Notes under the pieces: model-generated
What the model saw: the letters and a program-made list of their open reading frames with translations, nothing else
Told to the model about the DNA's origin: nothing
Database searches by the model: none
DNA from: Trichobilharzia regenti
Lineage: Eukaryota; Platyhelminthes; Trematoda; Strigeidida; Schistosomatidae
NCBI GenBank assembly: GCA_944472135.2
Contig: OX235268.1
Location: 7,756,589-7,820,588 of the forward strand
Reading direction: 5' to 3'
DNA: 64,000 nt
Position numbers and translations under genes: made by a program
In this document: positions 24,422-35,933 of the stretch, one piece after another
Numbering within the stretch: the first letter of the stretch is position 1
How the letters are laid out: the number at the start of each line of letters is the position of its first letter

Positions 24422-24848
24422 TCATGTTGAACAATGAAATGTCACTGAAGGAAATGTGTTAGCTGGAATAATTAAAATTGACGATGAATTTACAACACAA
24501 TTGGTTGGAATGGATGATAGTGGATTTTCACTAGCGCATAATCCATCATTTGTACTAATTGGTATAAAAGAACAATTTGACGGTAATGTATAACTATTTG
24601 TGGAATGTGGACACGCATCAATCGGTTGTGATCTATATTCAATAATTGCAGGCGATAATTCAATATTCGAGGCTTTCAATAGTGAATTTGGCATTTCTGA
24701 AGTGAATGTCACCAAGGGGATTTGATTGTTTGTAGTATCACAGTTGAAGGTGATGACTTTAGTTGGAGTTGAAAAGGTGGATTGTGAAATTGCTAAACTA
24801 GACGTGGACAGTTTGAAGTTGGTTGGTGTTCCCGTCATTTGTCTCGAA
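24422..24848 (-). CDS. Ig/FN3 membrane protein, last coding exon (cytoplasmic tail)
   Basis: The acceptor 'tttccttag' precedes 24848. The exon starts with one base that completes a codon opened by two bases in the previous exon (TT plus T gives Phe), then reads SRQMTGTPTNFKLS and continues for 141 residues to TGA at 24424-24422. It is rich in Ser, Thr, Asn and Pro with scattered Cys, and no domain is recognised. It lies after the transmembrane exon, so by topology it is the cytoplasmic tail. Ser/Thr- and Tyr-containing tails of nephrin-type proteins bind adaptors; no specific adaptor motif is clear here. The phase match and the terminal stop support it as the last coding exon. Confidence 0.7.
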
Positions 24849-25184
24849 CTAAGGAAAGATTTTAAAAAACAATACACAGTCCGTGAATTTTAACAAAACA
24901 ACATGAAGACATAATGTATCCGAAACCAGTACCAAGCGGCATATCTCGAACATTTTGATGATACATGTTATCCTTCATGTTTAAATCGAAGGCAACAGAG
25001 CATAAAAGAACAACAATATTTTTATGAATATAGGACAAGTTCACAGATGACATCTACGAAGATTACGTCAATGAGAAACGGATGAAAATTTCAAGTCAAC
25101 TTAACCTTGCTGTTAAAATGTGAGTATCAAGGCAAGTTGAGAAAGACATTAACCAGTCAAATTCCTACCAACCATCACTTAATG
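24849..25184. other. Intron sequence
   Basis: Part of the last intron of the minus-strand gene. Nothing else is seen. Confidence 0.4.
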
Positions 25185-25492
25185 TTCACTAGTGACTGAT
25201 CCTAGTCAGGTAGGTATTTTCCTGGTTCCAATGGGACATCTTTACCTGTAGGGTACAGCAGGTCGAGTGTGAGGTGAAATAATCACCGGTGACACTTTCT
25301 AGTGGTCGCGCCAAATCATAAAGTGGGAGAAGTTGGAATTTATGGGCCATTGGGTAGGATCCGCATAGCTTACTGGTCTACCGGGAGGTCTTGGGTTGGA
25401 ACCCCTGTGGCGGATGCGTACTGTCTAAGAGACTTAAAATGGGACGGAACAGCTGTCCAGTACTCCAAGGTTCTCCAGTCGTCCGTTAACTA
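25185..25492 (+). repeat. SINE family H copy, plus
   Basis: Carries the body, the tRNA-like part (ggtcttgggttggaacccc) and the remnant ribozyme (gtactg, then gacggaac and agctgtccagtactcc). The core CUGANGA box is mutated. It abuts the RTE fragment that follows. Confidence 0.7.
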
Positions 25493-25825
25493 TTGTCATT
25501 ATTATTTCCTTTAATTCCTAGAGGAATATAGGGCTTCAGCTGAACGTCTCCATTGCCTTCGGTTTTGTGCCAACATTTTCACCCCGCTTCAAGTCTACCC
25601 ATACGCTTCCATCTCCTCTTCACATCACCTCCTCCAAGTCACCCCACCTTCGCACTGACGACCAAATCGCCGCTTCCCTTTCGGGCTCCACTCGAGCAGT
25701 GGCTTGTCTAGGTGCAGTTATGTCACTTGATGGTTTCCTCAGAGATCCCTCTTTGTTGCTGATCTTTTCTGCCGGCCATCTGATCTTCAGTACTGAGCGA
25801 AGGCTGCTGTTGATGAACCGATGTT
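25493..25825 (-). mobile_element. RTE LINE 3' end, 5'-truncated
   Basis: The minus-strand 3' terminal 330 bp of the RTE, tail at left ('attattatttcctttaattc'). Confidence 0.75.
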
Positions 25826-25829
25826 AGTT

Positions 25830-27140
25830 CATGATGAAATCCTGATACCAGTTATAAACCCTTCAAAGTAACACTTGTAGATACTGAATAACTTTTCAAC
25901 ACATAAATCGGTCTTGGACTTTAATGAGACTAAGGCTTCAGAGAATTTTATCATGTGAGCTAGTTTTGTTTTCATGAAGTGTGTTGTGCGAATTCATTAC
26001 ACATTTCAGATAAATGAGATCTTCCCTAATGTTTCGTCAAGATTACGGAATGATTTCTCAGAATCCAACAGAAGATTTGAGGGATTGATACATCGTTTTG
26101 AAATTAAAACTTCAGGCGAAGGTTTCTAGTGGTTTGAAGAGCATATCTCATCTCGAAAGTGCTTGTTGAATGAATAACTTAGTGAAGCAATTAATAGCCT
26201 ACTAGAGATCGTCTAGCATATTCAACGGAGTATTTTTCTGGCAAATCCACCATAAATCCACTATTCCAAGTCACCACTACAGTGTGTTTGCTTAGGTGAT
26301 CACGTCGAGTCCTGCTTGTTTTGTACTCGAGAAAGAATCGGAACTGTACAGCTGCCCCTGACGTAATAGTTTTTGTGGTTTTTACTAATTTATATGTTAG
26401 TAGTATGAGATAGCACAGCAGACTTTACAAAGAATAACCGTAACAGCAGCATGTCGTTTTTTATTAGTCGTAGCAGTTTGTTCACCTTATTCATCGGTGG
26501 GTTCAACATATTCAGCATATCACCATCTAAGTCGGATTGGAAAACGGAAAAACAAAACGGAAGTCAATGTGTCCCATAAATGTTTTACTTGATTTTGTGA
26601 GAGTGAATGACGAATAATCCCGTCAGTGTTACGAAGAGAAAAACCTTTTACCCCTATATAAAATATATAAATGAAATGAAGGATTTAATACTATTTTTGA
26701 TAAAAATATTTCAGACGATTGCATGACCTGGAGATGAACAGTGATGTAGGTTTTGGTGGAGTAGACATAACTTCAACTTGTCTACCTTGCAAAAATCTAC
26801 CGAGTTTCTATTTCTCTGAAGAGTAATGAAAGCTGTTGTCAAAATTGACATTTGTAAATTTCTCATATAAGTAAATCGTAAGTCAAGTGGTTTTATGTCA
26901 TAAATTTATTAATTGATTAAAACAAAATAAGTCGAGTCGGAAGACTGAATATTTAACTGAGTACATCTGTCAGGGATAAGAAAACCTTGAATATGTGTAG
27001 TAATCCGATGTTTTTCAAACCCCACCTAACTTGTTTCACGTCGATTTCAAAAATGCTTTCATAGGAGAACTGTCTTATTCTCTGGAGAGCAATAAGGAGG
27101 TCAATTGTTTAAAATTATAGTAGTACTATTGAATTAAATA
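25830..27140. other. Intron sequence, unassigned
   Basis: No feature supported in about 1.3 kb. Confidence 0.4.
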
Positions 27141-27142
27141 AG

Positions 27143-28490
27143 GTGCAACTTGAAGTACTTTCCTTCGATTTTGTGACCGATCAAAATGAGTTAATCACTT
27201 GGATACTGATATTGAATTCGAAAACCTATTTAGTCAAACAAGGCATCCATCCATCATCCCCCTTGGAACTAGAACGCTTCAAATACAGTCTAGTGGATTG
27301 TTGTTATCAGTACAAAAACCTCAAATGCGACAGTAAACGTTTTTTGATAAAGGAGCACAGAGAAGAACTAAAAAAACTGATTAATGATGAGAGACTGGCA
27401 ATCACAAAGCCGGATTAAGGATCAGGAGTAGTCCTCCTTGATAAAAGTGACTATATTAACAGGATGAATGATATATTGAAGGACACAGAGGAGTTTCAAA
27501 AGCTTCAGGAGAAGAAAGACTTCAATAACAAAATAGAGAATGAACTAACCAGACGTTTGAAGAAACTAGGGGACTAAGGGTCGAGAAATCAGACCGACGG
27601 GCCCGTATACGCCAAGATTGTATGGCCTACCTAAAGTGCATAAACCAGGGGTACCGTTAAGATCAATACTTGATATGCAAAATTTGCCCTACCATGCTCT
27701 AGTTAGATGGTTAGTAAATATTCCCGAACCTTTGCATGATATAGCAATATAGCGTCAAAGATGTATTTCAATTAGTAGACAAAATGAAAGATATTAATAT
27801 TAAGAACAAAACCATGATATTTCGGGTCATAACATTATTATACACATATGTAGCTCTCAAAGAAACGGTTAACTACGTATGTGAACAATTGGACAAGCAG
27901 TCGATAAACATCGGTATCCATACTGAAATCTTGAAAGAATTGATATTAAGATGTACCATGAATGTAGACTTCAAATTTAACGGCACGCTTTACAAGCAAG
28001 TGGACAGAGTGTCTATGGGCTCCCCATTTTGTCCCATTCAGGCTGATTTCTTTCTTAGTAGGCTAGATAGTGGACCTCTGAACAACCTTATCAGCAAGCT
28101 CTCATTTTATTACCGATATATGGATGACACCTTCATCCTTTGTGATAATGGTTCTGATAAGAGTACAATAATTACTGAATTCAATGAAGTACATTCGGCT
28201 TTAAAATACACATCTGAAGAGGAATCACAAGAGAGAATTGCCTTCCTGGATGTCCTACTTACAAGAAAACCACCAGATGGTAGCATAAAAAGAAATTTGC
28301 GTAGAAAAAGTACTTGGACAGGACGATATACACATTTTGACAGCTTCGTTTCTATCAAGTACAAAAGAAATTTAGTGAATACCCTCAGCCACAGAGTTAG
28401 TGCTATATGCTCAAAAGAAGTAATTGAAGGTGAATTAAGCGTTGTATATGATTTTTTAATATGTACAGGTTCTTTAAGTTAACCATTGTG
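27143..28490 (+). mobile_element. Penelope-like element family D-related, RT core
   Basis: 27143-27418 encodes an N-terminal PLE segment. After a stop, 27420-27560 continues (VVLLDKSDYINRMNDIL), 27600-27740 carries the conserved LYGLPKVHKPGVPLRSIL, and the frame 27784-28482 gives 232 residues including LYKQVDRVSMGSPF, catalytic YRYMDDTFIL (28110-28140) and IAFLDVLLTRKP. YMDD is intact. Several stops and shifts separate the pieces. The element ends before GIY-YIG. A related 3' half lies at 39.4-40.5 kb. Confidence 0.85.
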
Positions 28491-29084
28491 TGAAGTAATT
28501 CAAGGAACTGGAGTATTTTCTCTGGTTTACAGAACTTTTAGGTGTATGGATAGTTGACTGCATCGGAATGCACTCGAGACTGATAAGTTCATGATGTATA
28601 GACTGAATTTCATTAAGAGGTGAATATCACTCGGAGTGGTTCCTTGGAAACTTCATTTATCTTGGCTCAGGCTAACACAAGTTTCAATCTCCACAGAAAT
28701 TGCAGATACAAGTTATTGAATACGCAGTTCGTGATAGTGTGGTGAGAACTGGCTGCTAGTCAAAATTGGTGGACGGTAATTTACGTCAATGTTTATGTCC
28801 ATGATATTGGTCGTGAGAAAAGTGAGAACAAAGGCTTTGCATAGGCGGATACAGTTAACATATAGGTGATCTGACATTCAAGAAACAGCCACAAAGAGAT
28901 GAAAGAATAACTTTATGTGAGAAACAACCAATCAGAAGACTGTGTTTATTTGCGTAAATAAACCATAATAATGTACATAAAAATCTATAAATATGTATTT
29001 AAGTGTTGGTTTGTAAGGATTTGCTTGGTTTCAGGGTTTCATCATGAGCTGACATTAGTTAGAGAACCGTTGGAAAACCTGAGA

Positions 29085-29130
29085 TTACTGGACAGCTGTT
29101 TCGTCTTAGTTTGAGACTCTTCAGCAGTAC
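29085..29130 (-). ncRNA. Hammerhead ribozyme, canonical core
   Basis: Minus strand, 5' to 3': stem I GUACUG, core CUGAAGA, stem II GUCU / loop CAAACUA / AGAC, core GAAA, short stem III AC-AGCU-GU, then C17, then CAGUAA. Every invariant core position (C3, U4, G5, A6, G8, A9, G12, A13, A14, C17) is present. Stem II differs from the family GUCC/GGAC by a compensating pair change. Stem I has five pairs closing at the core. Predicted self-cleavage is between 29091 and 29090. This type of ribozyme is known from Sm-alpha SINEs of schistosomes, where it processes the RNA transcript. Confidence 0.85.
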
Positions 29131-29324
29131 GCGAGCTCCAGGATTCGGACAGCGGGTCGGGTGTGAGGACAAATACTCGCTGAAGACATTGGCTAGCGGT
29201 CATGCTATGTCGTGAACTGGCAGAAGTTAGAATTCTAGGACGATTGGATCGGGTCCCAGTGGCCTAATTGTATACGAGCTCGCCTTCTAACCAGAAGGTC
29301 CTGGGTTCGAGTCTCGGTGGGCGC

Positions 29325-29370
29325 GTACTACTGAAGAGTCCCAACCTAGGACGAAACAGCTGTCCAGTAC
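29325..29370 (+). ncRNA. Hammerhead ribozyme, intact core with one stem I mismatch
   Basis: GUACUA (29325-29330), CUGAAGA (29331-29337), stem II GUCC / CAACCUA / GGAC (29338-29352), GAAA (29353-29356), stem III AC-AGCU-GU, C17 at 29364, then CAGUAC. All core residues fit the consensus. The pair next to the core in stem I is A·C, which could lower activity. Predicted cleavage follows 29364. Confidence 0.75.
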
Positions 29371-29957
29371 TCCCAGGTTTTCCAGTTGTTCTCTAACTGA
29401 TGTCAGCTCATGATGAAATCCTATAAATATGTGTTGATTGGCTTAATAAACGATATGTTGCCTGGCCCTTGTCTTCTGTTGTTACAATAGTTTATTGACC
29501 TATAGCGTAGCAAACTGAGCGGAACATACCGCAGCAACGGTAGATCGATATTGTGCTGTAATACCCGTTCTCTTACCAAAAATCGCTGGCTCTCGTTCAC
29601 ATCATTCTCGGAGGCTCAATACGTTGCCTCCAACAATGCAACAAACTGAATGAAAGTATTACTATAAATGGCTGCAATTTACTGAAGGTCATTTGATTTC
29701 AGAGCATAGTCTCTGACTGATTAATAGAAGACAATACAAGCGTTACTCAGTGATTACTGTGATTCATTTTACCAAGCTACATAATACGTCAGGGAAATTT
29801 CGCTATACATCAATCAAAACAGTCAAACGATATTTTTGATTCCTCTACCACTTTGGTGGAAAGTGATGGAATAAAAATCCAAGGATCTGGTGCTTGCAAA
29901 TATATTTTGAATGTTTTAAATATTAAAAAAAAATGTAAAAACAACAAATCAACTTAC

Positions 29958-30204
29958 AAACTGGAATCCGTGAGTAACATATGCCCATTTTTTGTTGTCT
30001 TTTCTAACGACGTAGTATAATTCCTTAGTGAAGATTTATCTTTGTCATGAAGTGTTGGCACAATTACTCTGTGGGCTGATCGGCGACGGTAGACATGAAC
30101 AAGTGTCAAGATTCCGAGGCATAGAAATAACACAATGAGTATTGCGACAACAATCCAACCTAATTTACTGATAAATTTATTGTTACTGGGGTTTATCGCT
30201 GTAA
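29958..30204 (-). CDS. Ig/FN3 membrane protein, transmembrane exon
   Basis: The acceptor 'ttttctag' precedes 30204 and the donor GTAAGT follows 29958. The reading starts with two bases that complete Val from the previous exon, then TAINPSNNKFISK. A hydrophobic helix of about 24 residues follows (GWIVVAILIV, then LFLCLGILTLVHV), ended by YRRR, a classic stop-transfer signal, and then SAHRVIVPTLHDKDKSSL. This gives an extracellular N side and a cytoplasmic C side. The exon is 247 nt (2 + 81 codons + 2). If the donor were not used, a TAA two codons later would end the protein; the phase fit with 24848 favours splicing. Confidence 0.85.
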
Positions 30205-30356
30205 CTAGAAAAGTGGATAATGAAGAATAGTAACACTATTAGGTTCAGAAAAGACGAAAAAGAGCAGGAACTGATTACCCTTCAAGCTTAATGGTAAAAT
30301 GACCAGTGAGACAAGTCAGTTACATGTAGGAATAAAGTTGTGATAACTATAACTTA

Positions 30357-31330
30357 TGAAAGTAACAAGTTGGCGATAGAAGAAGCATCAAAGATAGGAA
30401 CTCACTTCAGGTGAACACTGAGTAATTTATTTATTTGTTTAAATTTTTGAATACAGCTTGATTCCACACACTGTATTTTTGGTACAAGTGTGGAATTTTC
30501 AGCGTGGATATCGGTATCCCGAAATTCGCAGGCCGACCATAGATATTAGGTGTGCTTCAGCGTAGGCTCGAACCACGGACCATGCGCATGGTCGGCGAGA
30601 GTCCTAACCACTGTCCCACCGACGAATTAAACAGAGGTGATGAAGATTCCTGGCCAACACCAACAGCAACAACAACAGACAACAATCAGCCGGAATAAAT
30701 GGGAGGGAACCTGAAAGAAACAACCTCCTTTACTTACCTACTTACCTGGAAAGCACCGTTTCAGCTACAGGCGGAACTGTCGAATATATCAAAGCGAGAA
30801 TCAGAAAATCAAGACAAGCTTTCATTACTCTCAAGTCCGTGTGGAGGTCAACAACACTCAGCATCAAAAAAATTATCCGGATTTTCACCTCCAATGTGAA
30901 GTCAGTGCTACTTATTATGGGGATCAGAGATTTGTCGCGTCACGCAGAGCATCTCAAACAAACTACAGACCTTCATTAACAGTTATCTTTGCTCAATAAT
31001 CAAGAACAGATGGCCAGAAGGAATCAGCAACAGGAACCGATTGTGAAACAAATAGACAGGAATAAATGGAAATGGATTGGCCATACTCTGAGGAAACCAT
31101 CAAGTGAGTGACATAACTAGACATGCCATTGCTAAAGTGGAACCTGAAAGGGAAACGGCGAGTTGGTCGTCAGTGCGAGGGTGAATTTGGGGAGGTCATG
31201 TGAGTAGGAGATGAAAGCATGTGGGCAGACTTGCAGCCAGGTGAATACCCTAGCATAGAACCCAACGCAATGGAGACGCGCTGCTGAAGCCCTATATTCC
31301 TCTAGGAATTAAAGGAAATAATAATATCAT
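30357..31330 (+). mobile_element. RTE LINE, 5'-truncated, interrupted by a T SINE
   Basis: 30357-30423 (aacaagttggcgatagaaga) and 30633-31325 (agaggtgatgaagattcctg to ctctaggaattaaagg) are consecutive parts of the RTE 3' third, as shown by the intact copy at 51.73-52.49 kb. The gap is filled by a minus-strand T SINE. No working frame remains. Confidence 0.8.
30424..30632 (-). repeat. tRNA-like SINE family T, copy 5
   Basis: Minus strand: A-rich tail at left, the body (ttccacacactgtatttttg) and A and B boxes at right (gtcctaaccactgtcccacc). It is nested in an RTE copy, so it inserted later. Confidence 0.85.
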
Positions 31331-31489
31331 ATGAAAAAGTACCAGTTTATTGTATTATCAATGCTTTCTTCAGATGCCAGACGATTATCTGAGTGACAAA
31401 TACACAGTTTTCTGCGGAAGTCTTATCACAACTTACTGCAATGTTGAAACGTACAAGGGATTGTGAGGCAGACAGGCATTGCAAACCAA

Positions 31490-31760
31490 AAAGCATTTGT
31501 CAGGAGTGTCACGTCCTAAGTCACGACTCTTCTACAGTACATACTGACGAAGATTCGTACGCAAGACCTCTGGTTACAACGAGAGCACTAAATAATTTTG
31601 CCACGAAGACACGATACACTGGCCCATGAATTTCATCTTCTGTGAAATAAAGGTCTGAATGATCGACGATTTCATCTTGTAACAGAAAGGTCCTGTTTTA
31701 GAGTCCCAGTGGGTGTGTACTGATAAACAGTCCTAATGTTAGGCTCAATATTAGTGTGAG
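31490..31760. repeat. Degenerate SINE family H remnants
   Basis: Scattered H blocks in both orientations ('cacgactcttctacagtac' minus, 'gtgggtgtgtactgataaac' plus). Probably an old inverted dimer. Confidence 0.4.
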
Positions 31761-32490
31761 CCACGTCTTTGAAAATCAATTCTTGAGGAGAATTTCGTTT
31801 TCTAAAATGACCTCCCTATTTAATGCGTCTGAAATATTTGTACGTCACTCGGTCAACAGTTGTGTCGAACGGCCACATTTGTCCATTACAAATTATCGAG
31901 TCAGTTGGAAAGTAAACTCTTATGGAGTGCATATAATAAATTCACAAAAATTATGGACTTATAACAGCAGAACTCAATACTGCTGATATTTTGGCTTGAC
32001 GACCCAGGCTGGATACGATTCAGGTGAGTGTTAGTATTACTAGTCAAAATTGGATTCAAACGAGCATTGTTTTGAAGGCAAAGTGTTGTAGATAAGCAAC
32101 CACCGAGTTAAGGTTTAAAACAGATAACATAGGAAGACTAGAAAAGAATATACCACAAAATAATTGAAATCATACCTTCTGGAAATGATTTCGCTTGATG
32201 ACAAATAAAAGTTTGATTTTTCAAACATGTCCAGACACGATAGGCAAAGTTTTGATCCATTTGTAATGCCACATTCTGATGTGAGTTATCCATACTATCA
32301 AGAATTGTCTTATTCTGGGTATTTTTGTCTAGAATTGAAGGAAAAAAGTTATAATCAAGGTGGTTTCTGTAAAAGATTTAGAAGTTACAAAAACAGAGAT
32401 AACTGGACTTATCATACGGGGTTATTCGAACCGACACAGATGAGGAATTCACGATTAGCAATACTACGGAGTAAAGTTTTAAATAGTCAT
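31761..32490. other. Intron sequence, unassigned
   Basis: No feature supported. The open frame at 32227-32613 (plus) has no recognisable family and runs into repeat sequence. Confidence 0.4.
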
Positions 32491-32587
32491 ATTGCAGTTC
32501 CATTATGGGTACATTTTGTTTTGATAAAGTCTCTTATATCAATGAGTCATATTGCAGGACGGAATTTCATACCACAAAGACACTTTA

Positions 32588-33580
32588 TTATTATTATATC
32601 TTTTAATTCCTAGAGGACCATAGGGCTTCATCTGCGCGTCTCCATTGCCTTCGGCTTTCTGCCAACTTTTTCACCCTGCTCCAAACCTGCCCACCTGGTT
32701 TCGTCTCCTCTACACATGACCTACTCCATGTCACCCCAGCATTGACGACCAACTCGACGCTTCACTTTCGGGTTCCACTCGAACAATGGCTTATCTAGGT
32801 TTAGTGATGTCACTTAATGGTTTCCTCAACGTATGGCCAATTCATCTCCATTTCTTTCTGCCTTTTAGTTCCACAATCGGTTCCTGCTGTGTTGGTTCAC
32901 TCACTGCCAGAGATCCCTGTTGCTGATTCCTTCTGGCCATCTGTTCTTAATTATTGAGCGAAGACAACTGTTATTGAAGGTCTGTGGTTTGTTTGAGATG
33001 CTCTGCGTGACGCAACAAATCTCTGATCCTCATAATAAGTAGCACTGACTTTCCACTGAAGTCGAAAATTCGAATCTTATTTTTGATGCTGAGTGCTGTT
33101 GACCTCCACACGGACTTGAGAGTAATGAAAGCTTGTCTTGATATTCCGATCACCGCTGCTTTGATATTCTCGTCAGTTCCACCTGTAGTAAAAACGATGC
33201 TTCACAGGTAGTTAAAAGAGGTTGTTTCTTTCAGATTCCACCCATTTATGCTGGCTGATTGTTATCTCTTGTTGTTGCTGTTGGTGTTGGCCAGGAATCT
33301 TCATCACCGCTGTTTGATCTATGTTCACCTGAAGTCTTGTTTTTGGTTTTTCTTCTGCCAGCTTGGTGCTTTTCACTTGCATATATTTTAGTTTGTAAGA
33401 AATCAGACATATATCATCGGCGAAGTTCAGATTTTCCAATTTTTTTGTGTGGGTCCGTTTTATGCCTGTTTCCTCATTGCCTGTTGCCTGTCGCATTATC
33501 CAATCTACTGCAATCAGGAAGATCATTGGCTATAGTAGAAAACCTTGCCTCATTCCCGTCCTCACTCAAGATATTTTTAT
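32588..33580 (-). mobile_element. RTE LINE, 5'-truncated, 1.0 kb
   Basis: Minus strand from near the end of RT (NFADDICLISYKL, intact Phe-Ala-Asp-Asp, at 33440-33400) to the 3' terminus and tail at 32590. Stops and shifts break the frame. Confidence 0.8.
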
Positions 33581-34764
33581 ATAGAATAAATTAGACAACG
33601 AAAATGATGAGACTAAAAGCTGAGATTATTGTTCGATTGTTGAGTAATATATTTCTAATTTACTAAACCAATCCTTTTGAGAAATATACCAAAGTGTCAA
33701 GCCCTTGAAGTTTCACTGATAATATCTTTTAACTTTGGTTAGTAAAAGTGAATTGAGTACATAGTGTGATAAAAAATCTTATCAGTGCTCTAAGGTACTC
33801 AGTGACAAGTGCCACATCATGAATAAATCTAATTTGAAGTCATCTACATTACTACAACTCTGCTATTCAATTATTAGGTCGTTTAGTTATAAGCTACAAG
33901 CTTACGGATGGATTTCTGGAAGCTTTAAACGGAAGGCACATACATCAACGTATATCATACGTTTAACGAGATGCTAAAATAATGCGTACCTGTCAACAAA
34001 GAACAACCCTAGTTTTGAATAAATCATCTTTGTTCTTTACAAAGCCTTTCGAAGAGTATTTAGAGACGACTAATAACATCGAGGCAAGACATAAAAGGAA
34101 AACAGAATGACCGTCACAATTAAGATTTTGTAATATGAATTGTCCTATCTGCGTTGTCTGATTTTGTATTCCCGTAGAACAACTAAACGTGACCACAAAG
34201 GTTCAGTCACATTTGAAATCTTGTCTCCTAGTACACTACTCCCTAGTGATTGCACATCCCACCGGATGATGAGCATTGAATACGACGAAATGTGCATCTC
34301 GCGTCTCATTGCTAATTGAGAGCTACCAGACAAATTGCACTACTCCATATCAGTGTATTTAACGATCGTGAGACTCATAGAAAATGAGCTAATGATGGTA
34401 ATTTCTGAGATATCTTCAAGAGCTTTGTAGTACCTGCAGTGACTGAAAAGACGATAACTTTGTCAACGGTTAAGTCTAGTATCCCAACAGGTATAGCGTC
34501 AGATGAATGATTTTGAGGCCACTGAACCAAATGGAGTTAATTGTTCATATAAATACCCACACTTCAGTTTGACTTATCAAAAAATGCTAAACTTTACAAA
34601 GTAGATTACAGGAAGGCATAATTACCAAACTATTATATAATTTTACGAGTACTAGAATTGGTAAATAGCATACGTTTGCTTCTAATGTCAGGGTATTTAG
34701 ACGTTTACGTTCATCCCACAAGATACATTCTGCGAAATGACACTTTATTTATGTTATCGGATTA
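33581..34764. other. Intron sequence, unassigned
   Basis: No feature supported. Confidence 0.4.
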
Positions 34765-35110
34765 AGTACTATTAAATAGTTGTAACGACTAAAGCAAAGG
34801 GTCGGGCAACAGATTAATTATTGAGAAACTCAAGAGATATCTGTAGATTTCTATGTATAATATTGTCAGTGGAGAAGCAACGCCTTTTGATTGGTTGTTT
34901 TCACGCTGAAGGTTATTCTGTACTGCGTGTGGCCATTTCTCAGAAAGTTAAGCCATATATCTGTAAATTGTTTGCACTGGTTCCATCTTCTGTGATTGGT
35001 TGTTGAGTTCTTCATGGTTAAGATTTGCAATTGTTTTCTCATGATTTCAGAAATACCAATGACGTAAATTCCTGTCTACAAATCTGTCTTGCAGCCAGCT
35101 CTCGCAACAT
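34765..35110 (-). repeat. Unclassified repeat N, copy 3, uninterrupted
   Basis: The reverse complement of this stretch aligns along its length with repeat N copies 1 and 2 without the SINE insertions, and so serves as the empty-site reference for both. Confidence 0.6.
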
Positions 35111-35933
35111 AGCGATTAATCAGCACCGACAGAAATTTCTGACTGTCCCGAATAGATAAACGTATATATCTATCTGTCTGTTTTTGACATAAAACTTTGC
35201 ACACATGTACGGCAGTTCAAGTCTCCACACTCACTTTATGTAGCACACAAAGCAAGAGAAGAAAGTAGAAGAAATGCATATTAGAGACAGTAAACAGAGG
35301 TGTGAGACAGAAGGAATAGTGATAACGAAGAATAAATCAGTTTCATTGAAAATCATAAGTCACAAGGAGTGAATGCATCTGCGCCAGCCATTGAGAACGA
35401 TAACTTTGAGCCATATCACCAATTGTTTCCAGCCTTCATTGGCTTTTACTGTCTTGAGGACCCCAACCAGTCAGAAAGTCTACACCTCCCTAAGTAACTG
35501 GCTTAGACTAACTGTTGTAGGTTTGATTGACTGGTGCCATGTTTTGGTTTGACCGCCGCTAGCTTTATTCCAGCCTGACCCTGTATCAGCTAACGTCACC
35601 TATCGGTCGAGGAAGTCAATGACTAGACATACGTAACACATGTCCTAACCATTTCAGTCGATGTAACTTCACAGCCTCGTCGACTGAGCAAAACTTAAAA
35701 CATCCACAAAATTCTTCTGGAATAACAACCCAGGTGTAAAGTATTTCTGATGAATTTCTCTCCTATTGAAATGGGGATTATTTATCGTAATAAGAACAGA
35801 CAAATTTCATACAATAAGGACCAATCAAATTAGGAAACTCTAGCCTTCATTTATTTAACCGATGAACATAATTATATCAGGTTTATTCAAATGTCTACCA
35901 AACATGATAAAATGCATTAGAGAGTAAACTTAC
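35111..35933. other. Intron sequence, unassigned
   Basis: No feature supported. Confidence 0.4.

Larger units (their letters stand above)
28997..29420. repeat. SINE family H tail-out inverted dimer flanked by a 12-bp duplication
   Basis: 28997-29130 is the 3' part of a minus-strand H copy and 29131-29420 a plus-strand copy with body, tRNA-like part (ggtcctgggttcgagtc) and tail. ctataaatatgt occurs at 28985-28996 and 29421-29432, precisely outside the two tails. The dimer therefore behaves as a single insertion. Each arm contains a hammerhead ribozyme, listed separately. Confidence 0.85.
28735..29500 (+). repeat. Unclassified repeat N, copy 2, interrupted by the H dimer
   Basis: 28735-28996 and 29421-29500 together match repeat N copy 1 (7040-7705) and the minus copy at 34765-35110. 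The other copies show the uninterrupted sequence at the point where the H dimer sits, an internal empty-site control. Confidence 0.65.

Noticed and set aside
29296..29320. tRNA gene candidates, from B-box motifs (ggttcgaa) here and near 9545, 44090, 44775 and 54475
   Set aside because: Each lies inside a SINE at the same place. No acceptor or anticodon stems form, so they are Pol III promoter remnants of SINEs.
32227..32613. 128-codon open frame on the plus strand
   Set aside because: No recognisable domain, no splice context, and the end runs into PLE/RTE repeat sequence. Treated as chance.
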